Assembly (NCBI GenBank): GCA_963725185.1
Contig: CAVRXO010000006.1
Span: forward strand, 1,116,001 to 1,180,000
From: VAZQ01 sp963725185
GTDB lineage: Bacteria > Pseudomonadota > Alphaproteobacteria > Rhizobiales > Xanthobacteraceae
Reading direction: 5' to 3'
Length of the DNA: 64,000 bases
Part shown: positions 8,167-17,386 of the stretch, piece by piece
Layout of the letters: every line of letters starts with the position of its first letter
Numbering within the stretch: the first letter of the stretch is position 1
Notes under the pieces: model-generated
The model's database searches: none
Seen by the model: the letters and a program-made list of their open reading frames with translations, nothing else
Told to the model about the DNA's origin: nothing
Program-made: the position numbers and the translations under genes

Positions 8167-9951
8167 ATGCAGGAAACAACACCAGCCCAGGCGGGGCAGC
8201 CCGGCACCGACCAGAACTACCGCGGCTGGCAATCCGACGTCATCGTCGATCTGATCAAGCGCTACGGCTTTCCGGCCATTACGCTCAATCCCGGCGCGAG
8301 CTTTCGCGGCCTGCATGATTCACTCGTGAACTACGGCGGCAACGAGCCGCCCATGATGCTGTGCCAGCACGAAGAGATCGCGGTGCAGATCGCGCACGGC
8401 TATGCCAAGGCCTCCGGCAAGCCGATGGCGGTCATCCTCCACAACCTGGTCGGGTTGCTGCATGCCGCCATGGCGATCTACTACGCCTATATCGACCGGG
8501 TGCCGATCTTCATCATCGGGGCGACCGGCCCGATGGACGAGGGCCGGCGGCGGCCGCATATCGACTGGACCCACACCGCCTTGGTGCAAGGCAACGCCAT
8601 CCGCGACTACGTCAAGTGGGACTACCAGCCGAGCTCGATCGAGGGCGTGCCGGAATCCTTCGCGCGCGCCTATTCGGTCATGACCACCGAGCCGCAAGGC
8701 CCGGTCTACATGTGCTACGACGCCGCGCTGCAGGAGGATCCGCTCGCCCGCGAGGTCCCGCTACCGCCGGCCGAAGCGGTGGCGACCCCCTCCCCGATGG
8801 CGCCCGATCCGCGCGCGCTCGAGGCGATCGCCGACAAGCTCATCAGGGCCGAGCATCCGCTGCTGCTGGCCGAATATGCGGGCCGCCGTCCGGGCGGCTT
8901 CGAGCATCTGGTCGCGTTGGCCGAAACCGCCGGCGCGGCGGTCTGGGACATCAACAACTCGCTGAATTTCCCGAACAAGCATCCGCTCTGCCTGAGCATG
9001 GACAAGAGCTCACTCAAGCACACCGATCTCGTGGTCGGTCTCGACGTGCGCGATTGGGAGAAGCCGCTGACCGAGCTCAACAGCACCAAGCGCACGCTCG
9101 AGACCCTGGTGCCGGAGAGCTGCGATTTCGCGGAGATCGGCTTCGGCGAGATCAACATCAGCAAATGGTCGATGGACTATTGCCGGATGCAGCCGGTCTC
9201 GGTGCGGGCGCTGGGCGACACCGCGCTCGGCATTCCGGAGCTCACCCGCCTCTGCAAGGCGCGCATCGCCGCCGACCCCAAGCTGCTCGGCCGCATTGCC
9301 GAGCGCAAGGCCGCGATCGGCAAGCGCCACGATCAGGTCTGGGCGAAGTGGCAGGCGGAGGCGCACGAGAGCTGGGATGCCTCTCCGATCACCTTCTCGC
9401 GGCTCGCGCTCGAGATCTGGGAGGTGATCAAGAACGAGGACTGGGTGCTGACCGCCAACAATCTCAAGCAGCAGGTGCGCAAGCTCTGGGACTTCGACAA
9501 GCCCTATCGTCACCCGGGGGTCGAGCTCGGCACCGCGACCCAGATCGGCATCTCGCTCGGGGTCGCGCTCGCCCACAAGGCAGCGGGCCGCATCGTGGTG
9601 GACATCCAGCCCGACGGCGACCTGATGTTCGACGCCGGCGCGCTCTGGGTGGCGGCGAAATACCAGATCCCCATGCTGGTGGTGATGCACAACAACCGCG
9701 CCTACTACAACGATTGGGCGCACCAGATCCGCATGGCCAAGCTGCGCGGCACCGACGAGGCCAAGGCCCATATCGGCATGGACCTGTTCGGTCCGGAGCC
9801 GGATTTCGGCGCTCTGGCGCGCTCGATGGGCTGCTGGGGCGAGGGCCCGATCGACAATCCCAAGGACGTCCGCCCGGCGCTCGAGCGCGCCCTCGCCGAG
9901 GTCAAAAAGGGCCGCCTCGCCCTGGTCGACACGATCACGCAGCACCGGTAA
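8167..9951 (+). CDS. Second thiamine-diphosphate-dependent enzyme
   Basis: 594 residues. The catalytic Glu is in LCQHEEIAVQIAHGYAKASG. The diphosphate motif reads PDGDLMFDAGALWVAAKY with the closing Asn pair in VVMHNNRAYYN; the canonical GDG-S is changed to PDG-D. Like the enzyme at 2202 it has IRDYVKWDYQ and TEPQGPVYM, so both belong to one subfamily. It should act on a 2-keto acid or similar substrate. An AAAGGG site lies upstream of the ATG. It ends just before a strong hairpin and closes the aldolase-cupin-cupin-TPP run. Confidence 0.8.
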   Translation: MQETTPAQAGQPGTDQNYRGWQSDVIVDLIKRYGFPAITLNPGASFRGLHDSLVNYGGNEPPMMLCQHEEIAVQIAHGYAKASGKPMAVILHNLVGLLHAAMAIYYAYIDRVPIFIIGATGPMDEGRRRPHIDWTHTALVQGNAIRDYVKWDYQPSSIEGVPESFARAYSVMTTEPQGPVYMCYDAALQEDPLAREVPLPPAEAVATPSPMAPDPRALEAIADKLIRAEHPLLLAEYAGRRPGGFEHLVALAETAGAAVWDINNSLNFPNKHPLCLSMDKSSLKHTDLVVGLDVRDWEKPLTELNSTKRTLETLVPESCDFAEIGFGEINISKWSMDYCRMQPVSVRALGDTALGIPELTRLCKARIAADPKLLGRIAERKAAIGKRHDQVWAKWQAEAHESWDASPITFSRLALEIWEVIKNEDWVLTANNLKQQVRKLWDFDKPYRHPGVELGTATQIGISLGVALAHKAAGRIVVDIQPDGDLMFDAGALWVAAKYQIPMLVVMHNNRAYYNDWAHQIRMAKLRGTDEAKAHIGMDLFGPEPDFGALARSMGCWGEGPIDNPKDVRPALERALAEVKKGRLALVDTITQHR

Positions 9952-9958
9952 TCGTCGA

Positions 9959-10017
9959 GCGCAATCGCTTTATTGCGCCATCTGGCTTTGCCAAGCGGCG
10001 CAATAAAGCGATTGCGC
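9959..10017. repeat. Perfect 21-bp inverted repeat between convergent genes
   Basis: The arms at 9959-9979 and 9997-10017 are exact complements around a 17-nt loop. They fill the gap between the TPP enzyme (ends 9951) and the Rieske gene (ends 10019). There is no T-run, so it is more likely a mobile palindromic repeat that may also block read-through in both directions than a standard terminator. Confidence 0.75.
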
Positions 10018-10018
10018 C

Positions 10019-10336
10019 CTACGATCCATCCGTCTCGATCAGCACCCGGCCGTTCTCCACCATCGTCGGATAGGTCTTGACCGGGATCATGCAGGGCGGC
10101 GAAACCACCTCGCCGGTCTTGATGTTGAACTGGCCGTTGTGGAAATTGCATTCCACCACGTCGCCCTCGATATAGCCTTCCGACAGCGAGCCAGGCCCGT
10201 GCGTGCACATGTCGTCGGTCACGTAGAAATCGCCGTCGACGTTGAACACCGCGAGCGTCAGGCCGTCGGCCTCGACCCTGAGAGCGTTGCCGGGCGCGAC
10301 CTCCGCCGCGTCGCACAGATCGATCCGTTTCGCCAT
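10019..10336 (-). CDS. Rieske [2Fe-2S] ferredoxin
   Basis: 105 residues. Both cluster motifs are present, MCTHGPGSLSEG and ECNFHNGQF (C-x-H and C-x2-H), in a stand-alone ferredoxin of the size found in aromatic-ring dioxygenase systems (BphF/NdoA type). It would carry electrons from the reductase encoded at 11057 to an oxygenase. It lies on the opposite strand to the other cluster genes. ATG 10336 has GAGGAG upstream. No oxygenase alpha subunit is present in the window. Confidence 0.85.
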   Translation of the reverse strand: MAKRIDLCDAAEVAPGNALRVEADGLTLAVFNVDGDFYVTDDMCTHGPGSLSEGYIEGDVVECNFHNGQFNIKTGEVVSPPCMIPVKTYPTMVENGRVLIETDGS

Positions 10337-10547
10337 GATCGCGGGTCTCCTCGGGAACGCTTGCGGCGCAGGCTGAACTTGCCTGGATAAGGAACGAGGT
10401 TCCATTTAAAAGAACGTACCGCCCAGTCAACCCGCGGCTGGATTCCGCCTCGGTCCCCGCGGCGGGCGCAGCGGTCCCAGCGCTCTGGCGCGCCGCCGCG
10501 GTCGTCCATACGTCTTGGAGCACATTTGCGACAACGGAGAAGTTGCC

Positions 10548-11060
10548 ATGCTGAGTGAAAGCGCCCGGATGACCACTGCCGAAGAGGCGCGGTTCCGGAT
10601 CGACTATCCCAATTCCAAGCCGCGGGCCATCAAGGTCATTGCGCTCGACGAGCCGGCCGAGCGGGTGGTCAAGCGCCTGGCGCAGGGGAGCTGGCAGCGG
10701 GCGACCTTCCTGACGGCGCTCAAGTTCGATGGCGCGCCGCGCGGCGGCGAAGGCTGGTCGATGCGGGCTTGGCTGAGCGACCTGGCGGGACGCACCAAGG
10801 ATCTGATCGATGAGGTGGCGTCCGCCGACCTGATGGTGATGGTGGCGAGCGCCGGGACCGGGGCCGAAGCGGCCGCTGTGATCGCCGAAGCCTGCGGGGT
10901 GCGCAAGGTCATGACCACGGCGCTGATCATCGACAGCAAATCCAAGTCCGACGAGGAGCTCTCGCGGACGCTCGCCAGCCTGCGGCCGCACGCCTCCATG
11001 CTGGTCATCGCCCACGACGACGAATACATCGAGACCATGCTGACGGCGCTGCGGGCGTGA
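10548..11060 (+). CDS. Unrecognised conserved-looking protein linked to ferredoxin reductase
   Basis: 170 residues; family not recognised. A mid-protein segment VMVASAGTGAEAAAVIAEAC has a glycine-rich loop after a hydrophobic strand, followed by KVMTTALIID and a Ser/Lys-rich helix, suggesting an alpha/beta nucleotide-binding fold with faint similarity to the FtsZ-type GTG loop. The last 4 nt overlap the start of the reductase gene (GTGA), so the two products are probably made together and may interact. ATG 10548 is preceded by ACGGAGAAG. Confidence 0.6.
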   Translation: MLSESARMTTAEEARFRIDYPNSKPRAIKVIALDEPAERVVKRLAQGSWQRATFLTALKFDGAPRGGEGWSMRAWLSDLAGRTKDLIDEVASADLMVMVASAGTGAEAAAVIAEACGVRKVMTTALIIDSKSKSDEELSRTLASLRPHASMLVIAHDDEYIETMLTALRA

Positions 11061-12286
11061 CTCCCCATCGGAGCATCGTGATCGTGGGAGCCGGCCCGGC
11101 CGGCGTTGGCGCCGCGCTTGCCGCGCGGCAACAGGACGCCACTGCCGAGGTCCTCCTCATCACCGATGAGCTATGCGAGCCCTATGAGAAGCCGCCGCTG
11201 TCTAAGGCGGTGCTGACCGGCAAGGCCAAGCCGCATGATGCTCCGATTGCCGGCCCGCGCGGGGTCGGCGGCCACCAGATCACGCTCAAGGGCGGCACGC
11301 GCTGCGCCGCCATCGATCGCGTCGCGCACGCCGTGGTGACGGAGGCCGGCGAGCGCATTCCCTATGATGCCCTGGTGCTGGCGACCGGCTCGATCAATCG
11401 GGTGCTGCCGATGTTTCCCGCCGGCCGGCCGCGCATCCATTACCTGCGCACCGAAGGCGAGGCGCGGGCGCTGCGGGAAGAGCTCGGCTGCGCCGGCGCA
11501 CTGCTGGTGGTGGGGGCCGGGCTGATCGGCCTCGAAGTGGCCGCCTCGGCGGCCGAGCTCGGCATCAAGACGACCGTGGTCGAGGTCGCGCCGCGGATTT
11601 TGGCGCGCGTCTGCGATGCGGAGATCTCGGCCCTGATCCAGGCGCATCACACCGCCCACGGCGTCGACATTCGTCTTGGCACCATGATCTCAGGGGTGCG
11701 GACCTTGCCGGATGGCCGCCTCGCAGTCGAGACCCAAGCCGGCGAAACCTTTACCGCGGACTTGGTCGTGGTGGGGACCGGCGTCGCGCCCGATGACCGA
11801 TTGGCCAAGGCCGCCGGCATCGAGGCGCAAGACGGCATCCTGGTCGACGACCATTGCTTCACTTCGGACCGGACGATCCTGGCGGCGGGCGACTGCACGC
11901 GATTTATCGGGCCGCGCGGCCCGGTGCGGCTGGAGAACTGGCGCCATGCGCAAGAGCAGGGCGCGGTCGCCGGACGCAATGCCGCCGGCGGCGATGCGGT
12001 CTACAACGTGACGCCCTCGTTCTGGTCGGAGCAGTACGACCTGTACATCCAAGGCATGGGCTGGCCGCTGCCACATCCCAGCGCGCAGGTGCGCCGCCAG
12101 ATCGGCGGCAGCGCCCTGCTCCGGTTCGACCTCGACGGCGATCATCTCTCCTATGTTCTCGGGATCAACGCCCAGCGCGATATCGCGGCCGCGCGCCGGC
12201 TGATCGAGCGTCGCGTGCCGGTCGACGCGGCCGATCTCGCCGATCCAAGCAAGGCGCTTGCCGCCATGCTCAAGGCCAAGGCATGA
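11057..12286 (+). CDS. FAD-dependent ferredoxin reductase (BphA4/ThcD type)
   Basis: 409 residues. IVIVGAGPAGVGAALAAR binds FAD, EPYEKPPLSKAVLTG is the family signature, VVGAGLIGLEVAASAAELG binds NAD(P)H, and AAGDCTRF with RLENWRHAQEQGAVAG and PSFWSEQYDLYIQG complete the pattern. These flavoproteins pass electrons from NADH to a Rieske or plant-type ferredoxin. The natural partner here is the Rieske ferredoxin at 10019. The GTG start overlaps the previous stop. Confidence 0.88.
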   Translation: MTPHRSIVIVGAGPAGVGAALAARQQDATAEVLLITDELCEPYEKPPLSKAVLTGKAKPHDAPIAGPRGVGGHQITLKGGTRCAAIDRVAHAVVTEAGERIPYDALVLATGSINRVLPMFPAGRPRIHYLRTEGEARALREELGCAGALLVVGAGLIGLEVAASAAELGIKTTVVEVAPRILARVCDAEISALIQAHHTAHGVDIRLGTMISGVRTLPDGRLAVETQAGETFTADLVVVGTGVAPDDRLAKAAGIEAQDGILVDDHCFTSDRTILAAGDCTRFIGPRGPVRLENWRHAQEQGAVAGRNAAGGDAVYNVTPSFWSEQYDLYIQGMGWPLPHPSAQVRRQIGGSALLRFDLDGDHLSYVLGINAQRDIAAARRLIERRVPVDAADLADPSKALAAMLKAKA

Positions 12287-12310
12287 AGCGTTAGGACGCG
12301 GAGGATCAAA

Positions 12311-13147
12311 ATGGCAAACGCAAGCAAGGAGCGGGTCGGCATCGTCGGGGTCGGCCGGATGGGGCTCGCCATGCTCAAGCACCTGGTCAGGCACGGCTAT
12401 GAGGTCACCGCCTGCGATCTCGATGGCGCACAGCTGGCCAAGGCGCGCGAGGCCGGCGCCGGCAACGCCAATTCACCCGCCGCGCTGGCAAGATCGGCCG
12501 ATTTCGTCATCCTCGGGGTGGGCTATACGGACGAGGTCAACGCGGTCGTTCATGGCCCCGATGGCCTGCTCGCCGGGCTCCCCAACGGATCGATCATCGC
12601 GATCTCCTCGACGGTGTCGCTCTTTACGGTGCAGGCGATCGATGCCGCCGCGCAGCCCAAAGGCGTCGGCGTGTTGGATGCTCCGATCTGCCGTGGACGC
12701 TGGGCGGCCGACGAGGGCACATTGCTCGCCATGGTGGGCGGCCGTCCTGACGTGGTCGAGCGCGGCCGCGCGGTCTATGGCTGCTTCTGCTCCGACTATG
12801 CGCATCTCGGCGATGTCGGCCACGGCCAAGTCGGCAAGACCATGAACAACCTGCTGCTCTGGATCAATTCGGTGGGATTGATCGAGGCCGGACGGCTGGC
12901 GCAGACCACCGGGATTGATCTGGTCAAGCTGCGCGATGCGCTGCAAATCAGCTCCGGCGCCTCGGCCGCGCTCAACGACTGGGACATGATCACCTTCACC
13001 TGGGCACTCAAGGACATGCAGGTGGTGGCCGAGATGACCGACAAGGCCGGCCTCGCGCTGCCGGTCACCGGCGCCGTCAAGGAGCTGGTCAAGGAGGCGC
13101 GCCGCATCAAGGCCACCAACCCGCCGAATTGGACGGGCAAGAGCTAA
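12311..13147 (+). CDS. 3-Hydroxyisobutyrate dehydrogenase-family oxidoreductase
   Basis: 278 residues. The N-terminal VGIVGVGRMGLAMLKHL is the dinucleotide-binding motif, DAPICRGRWAADEG is the substrate-binding motif (usually DAPVSGG), and GQVGKTMNNLLLW carries the catalytic Lys. The family oxidises beta-hydroxyacids or reduces tartronate-semialdehyde-type compounds with NAD(P). It follows the ferredoxin reductase after 24 nt. Its stop codon overlaps the end of the convergent SDR gene by 4 nt. The specific substrate is unknown. Confidence 0.85.
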   Translation: MANASKERVGIVGVGRMGLAMLKHLVRHGYEVTACDLDGAQLAKAREAGAGNANSPAALARSADFVILGVGYTDEVNAVVHGPDGLLAGLPNGSIIAISSTVSLFTVQAIDAAAQPKGVGVLDAPICRGRWAADEGTLLAMVGGRPDVVERGRAVYGCFCSDYAHLGDVGHGQVGKTMNNLLLWINSVGLIEAGRLAQTTGIDLVKLRDALQISSGASAALNDWDMITFTWALKDMQVVAEMTDKAGLALPVTGAVKELVKEARRIKATNPPNWTGKS

Positions 13148-13894
13148 GACGTATGGTCCATCGCCATGGTGCCGCCGTCGACGAACAGAATTCTCGCCGA
13201 TGATGAACGATAAATCGTCGCTGGCCAGGAACAGGATCGCCTTGGCGGCCTCCTCAGGCTGGCCGGGTCGCTTGAGCATGTTCTCGACCGGCCGGGTCGA
13301 GTCGAACTCGTCGCGGCCGACCGGCGAGCCGATCTTGTTGGGCACGATCGCATTCACCCGGATATTGTGGGGCGCCAGCTGCACCGCGAGCGCCCGGGTG
13401 AAGTTCGCGATCGCCCCCTTGGCGGCCGAATAGGCGATGGCGCGGCGCCGGCCCTGCCAGCCCGAGGTCGACCCGACATTCACGATGGCGCCGCCCGAGC
13501 CTTGCGCGATCATCTGCTGGGCCACCTGCTTGGACATCAGGAACTGGCTTTTCAGGGTCACGTTCATGACCCGGTCCCAATCCTCCTCGGTGACGTCGAG
13601 GATCGTCTTGTTGTCGGACACCGCCACGTTGTTGACCAGGATGTCGACGCGGCCGAAGCGCGCGACCACAGCCTTGACCAGCGCCGCCACCTCGTCCGCC
13701 TTCGACACATCGGTGACGAACAACTCGGCCGTGCCCGCGGCATTCTTGAGCGCGGCGGTGGTGCGCTCGCCGCGCTGGCGATCCAGATCCACGACCGCGA
13801 CCTTGGCTCCCTCGGCGGCGAATAGCTGCGCCACCGCCTCGCCGATATTGCGGCCGGCGCCGGTGACGATCGCAACCCTGTCCTTAAGCTTCAT
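13144..13894 (-). CDS. Short-chain dehydrogenase/reductase, one-base frameshift near 3' end
   Basis: Length after correction is 249 residues. Visible motifs are VTGAGRNIGEAVA (cofactor), ILVNNVAVSD (NNxG-like), and Ser-Tyr-Lys in VGSTSGWQG and YSAAKGAI. The frame breaks at about 13189-13192: as read, the product goes from FIIGE into a basic run, while the other frame continues ILFVDGGTMAMDHTS and stops at 13144. Removing one base of GAATTC restores a normal SDR C-terminus. The span is 751 nt, one more than a multiple of three. Either a sequence error or a recent lesion; the cluster as a whole looks active. Confidence 0.8.
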
Positions 13895-14064
13895 GATTGG
13901 TTTTCCCCGACACGATCTTCCCCATGTTGGCGTCCCGCAATGCGGCCGCCCCGGAGCCATTGGCCAGCTTGATCGGGCCTGCTTACATGGGGGAGGCTCC
14001 GGCGGCAACAATGCGGGCGCCGGCCTCGCGAAGCGCGACCGGACATGATAGGAAGGCGCCTTAA

Positions 14065-15376
14065 GTGAAGCCCCATCAAGCCATGACCGCACCGCTGAAG
14101 ACCATCGAAGGCACGGGCGATATTGCCGGGCTCATGCTTGAGCTCGGCCGGCGCGGTAAAGCCGCCGCCCGCGTGCTTGCGCTCGCGCCCACGCAGCAAA
14201 AGGACCGAGCGCTCGCCGCGATCGCGCACGCCATCGGGACCGCCCAGAGCGACATCCTGGCGGCCAACGCCGAGGACGTCGCCGACGCCAAGGCAGCGGG
14301 GAAGACCGCCGCCTTCCTCGACCGTCTGGCGCTCGACCCCAAGCGCGTCGCCGCGATGGTGGCGGGTGTCGAGGTGGTGCGCGCCCTCAAGGACCCGGTC
14401 GGCGCGGTCATGGAGAGCTGGACGCGGCCGAACGGGATGACCATCGAGCGCGTGCGGGTGCCGCTTGGCGTAGTCGGCATCATTTACGAGAGCCGGCCCA
14501 ATGTCACCGCCGATGCCGGCGTGCTGTGCCTCAAGGCCGGCAACGCGGCGATCCTGCGCGGCGGCTCCGAGAGCCAACGGTCCAATCGCGCGATCCATGT
14601 CGCGCTCGCCGAAGGGCTGCGGCAGGCGGGCTTGCCGGAGGCCGCAATCGGCTTGGTACCGATCCGCGACCGCGCGGCGGTCGGGCTGATGCTGGGGGGC
14701 CTCGACGGCGCCATCGACGTGATCGTGCCGCGCGGCGGCAAGGATCTGGTGGGCAGGGTGCAGGCGGAGGCGCGGGTCCCGGTGTTCGCCCATCTGGAGG
14801 GTGTTTGCCATGTCTATGTCGACAAGGCGGCCTCTCTCGATATGGCCAAGGCAATCGTGCTCAATGCCAAGATGCGCCGTACCGGCGTGTGCGGCGCGGC
14901 CGAGACCCTGCTGGTCGACCGGGCCTGCGCGTCGATCCATCTCAAGCCCCTGATCGATGTGCTGCTCGAGGCCGGCTGCGAGGTGCGCGGCGATCAGGCC
15001 GTGCAGGCGGTCGACGTCCGGGTGAAACCGGCGAGCGAGCAGGACTGGGGCACCGAATATCTCGATGCCATCATGGCGGCCAAGCTGGTGGATGGCGTCG
15101 ACGGCGCCATCGCGCATGTGGAGCGCTACGGCTCCCACCACACCGACGCGATCGTCACCGGCGATGCGGCCACGGCGGAGAAATTCCTGCGCGAGGTCGA
15201 TTTCGGCGATCGTCCTCCACAACGCCTCGACCCAATTCGCCGACGGCGGCGAGTTCGGCTTCGGGGCGGAAATCGGGATCGCCACCGGCCGCTTCCATGC
15301 GCGCGGTCCGGTCGGCGTCGAGCAGCTCACCAGCTTCAAATACCGTGTGCGCGGCTCCGGGCAGATCAGGCCGTGA
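14065..15376 (+). CDS. proA: Gamma-glutamyl phosphate reductase, one-base frameshift
   Basis: Second enzyme of proline synthesis; it reduces glutamyl-5-phosphate with NADPH. Corrected length is 436 residues. Strong matches include IYESRPNVTADAG, AILRGGSES, the active-site Cys in MRRTGVCGAAETLLVD, and the end FGFGAEIGIATGRFHARGPV. The frame breaks at about 15200-15203 (GATTTCGG where GATTCGG restores AIVLHNASTQFADGG). The span is 1312 nt, one over a multiple of three. The GTG start at 14065 has AGGAAGG upstream. nadD follows closely. An essential-type gene in conserved context, so sequence error is the likely cause. Confidence 0.88.
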
Positions 15377-15430
15377 CCGAGCGCATCCGGCCCTTCGTCC
15401 GCATCGGGTCTTGATTGGGATTTGGCGTTG

Positions 15431-16111
15431 ATGCCTCACCGCGACCCGGCTCGCCGTCCCTCCGGCGCAAGGCGAGACGAGGCGAGCTTCCGGGTTCCTG
15501 CGCATGGCCGCGGCATGCGGATCGGGCTCTTCGGCGGCACCTTTGACCCGCCCCACGGAGCGCATCGCGCCGCCAGCCTGATCGCCCTGAAGCAGCTCAA
15601 CCTCGACCGGATCTGGTGGCTGGTGACACCGGGCAATCCGCTCAAGGACAGCCGCGGGCTGGCTCCGCCTGATGAGCGCATCGCGGCCGCACGGGCGCTC
15701 GCGCGGCATCCGCGCATCGAGGTCACCGGGCTGGAGGCGGAGATCGGGGCCCGCTACACCTACGACACGATGCGTTACCTGCTGGCCCACTGCCCGGGCG
15801 TGCGTTTTGTCTGGATCATGGGGGCCGACAATCTGCGTACCTTCCACCGTTGGCAGAAATGGCGCGAAATCGCCGCCATGGTTCCGATCGCCGTGATCGA
15901 CCGCCTTGGGCCGAGCCTCTATGCCACCGCTGGCCTGGCGGGTCGGGCGCTCGGCCGCTATCGCCTGCCCGATTCACAGGCAAGGCTGCTGGCGGATCAC
16001 CGCCCCCCGGCCTGGGTTTACCTCCATGGCCTCAAATCACCGCTATCATCGACCGCGCTGCGGGCGGCCCGCTCGGAATTCGCCGGGTCCGCGACCACCG
16101 TGCTCCCGTAG
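15431..16111 (+). CDS. nadD: Nicotinate-mononucleotide adenylyltransferase
   Basis: 226 residues if ATG 15431 is used. GLFGGTFDPPHGAHRAA carries the GGTFDPxH nucleotidyltransferase motif and SPLSSTALRAA the SSTxxR motif. It makes nicotinate adenine dinucleotide from NaMN and ATP in NAD synthesis. An internal ATG at 15515 (MRIGLFGG) is an alternative start that removes a basic 28-residue extension. It sits between proA and rsfS, the usual order in this bacterial group. Confidence 0.88.
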   Translation: MPHRDPARRPSGARRDEASFRVPAHGRGMRIGLFGGTFDPPHGAHRAASLIALKQLNLDRIWWLVTPGNPLKDSRGLAPPDERIAAARALARHPRIEVTGLEAEIGARYTYDTMRYLLAHCPGVRFVWIMGADNLRTFHRWQKWREIAAMVPIAVIDRLGPSLYATAGLAGRALGRYRLPDSQARLLADHRPPAWVYLHGLKSPLSSTALRAARSEFAGSATTVLP

Positions 16112-16196
16112 CCGCGCCGGTCACGCTCGCTGGGCCGCGTCGTCATGAATGAGACGCAGAACTCAAACAAAATGAAGATTACGCAACCGCGGAAGG

Positions 16197-16670
16197 TTGA
16201 AAGCGTTTACCCGCCATGCCTATGTTAAGCGTGGCCATGCCAGCGAAAGGAAAGGACCCCTGCCCACATCTGCACTCTCCCGGGCCAGCGCACACCGCGC
16301 GCCCGACAAGGTCTCCAAGGTGCGCCCTGACGCCAAGGAGACTCTTCGCCTCGCCCTCGCCCGCATCGACGACATGAAGGCCGAGGATACCGTCACCATC
16401 GATCTCACCGGCAAGAGCACGATCGCCGACGCCATGGTGGTGACCTCTGGCCGGTCGCAGCGCCAGGTCGGCGCCATCGCGGATCGTCTGCTCAAGGACC
16501 TTGCGGCAGCCGGCGTGACCGTCCGCGTCGAAGGCATGCCGAACTGCGACTGGGTTCTGATCGACGCCGGCGACGTGATCATCCACGTGTTCCGGCCGGA
16601 AGTTCGCACCTTCTACAATCTCGAGAACATGTGGGCGCCGGGCCGGTCGCCGCGGCGCCAGGCCAATTGA
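16197..16670 (+). CDS. rsfS: Ribosome silencing factor RsfS
   Basis: 157 residues. Conserved text includes KAEDTVTIDLTGKSTIADAMVV, TSGRSQRQVGAIAD, CDWVLIDAGDVIIHVF and RTFYNLENMW. RsfS binds ribosomal protein L14 and blocks subunit joining in starved cells. The start is uncertain: only a TTG at 16197 opens this frame, while the AAAGGAAAGGA ribosome-site-like tract lies inside the reading, and an out-of-frame ATG at 16237 could be the real start if a base is missing. It is followed by rlmH after 21 nt. Confidence 0.85.
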   Translation: MKAFTRHAYVKRGHASERKGPLPTSALSRASAHRAPDKVSKVRPDAKETLRLALARIDDMKAEDTVTIDLTGKSTIADAMVVTSGRSQRQVGAIADRLLKDLAAAGVTVRVEGMPNCDWVLIDAGDVIIHVFRPEVRTFYNLENMWAPGRSPRRQAN

Positions 16671-16691
16671 GGCCAAGCAGGCCGGCGGCAG

Positions 16692-17174
16692 ATGCGTATC
16701 CTGATCGTCGCCGTCGGCCGGCTGAAGCAAGGTCCCGAGCGGGAGCTGGCCGAGCGCTACCGCAAGCGGGCGGCCGACTTCGGCCGCAAGCTCGGTCTGC
16801 AGGCCTTCGATGTGGTGGAGATCAAGGAGAGCCGGGCCGACAATCTCGAGCGGCGGATGCTCGAGGAATTGATCGCCATCGCCAATGTAATCCCGGACCG
16901 CGCCATCACGGTGATTCTGGACGAGCGCGGCTCGACCATGAACAGCGCAGCCTTCGCGACCCATCTGCAGGAGTGGCGGGCCGCCGACCGGCCTGCGCTC
17001 ATCTTCATCCTGGGCGGCGCCGACGGGCTGGCGCCGAGCCTGCGCGACAAGGCCGATCTCGCGCTGGCTTTCGGCGCCTTCACCTGGCCGCATCAGCTGG
17101 TCCGCATCATGCTCTTGGAGCAGCTCTACCGCGCCGTCACGATCCTGGGCGGACATCCGTATCACCGGGCGTGA
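16692..17174 (+). CDS. rlmH: 23S rRNA pseudouridine-1915 N3-methyltransferase
   Basis: 160 residues, the family's usual length. MRILIVAVGRLKQGPE, ITVILDERGSTMNSAAFA, LIFILGGADGL and the C-terminal WPHQLVRIMLLEQLYRA with HPYHRA are the SPOUT-fold RlmH signature; the deep trefoil knot binds S-adenosylmethionine. It methylates the pseudouridine in helix 69 of 23S rRNA. It is normally adjacent to rsfS, as here. Confidence 0.93.
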   Translation: MRILIVAVGRLKQGPERELAERYRKRAADFGRKLGLQAFDVVEIKESRADNLERRMLEELIAIANVIPDRAITVILDERGSTMNSAAFATHLQEWRAADRPALIFILGGADGLAPSLRDKADLALAFGAFTWPHQLVRIMLLEQLYRAVTILGGHPYHRA

Positions 17175-17386
17175 AAGCGTGGGCCAGCTGGAAAACTCAT
17201 CCGCCGCAGGTCAGGGGTCCGCTGTCGGGCTCGATACGGAGAAAATCGGAAGTGTTAATCAGCTCTCGACCTATTTTTGCCTAGGATCGTTTGTGCATAT
17301 GCGTTTCGGTGCAGAGAGGCCGGCAGCGATGCAGGCCGCGTTTTTCCGGGTCTTGGCACCCAGGTGCCCTTAAAGGTGCCCGCCAT

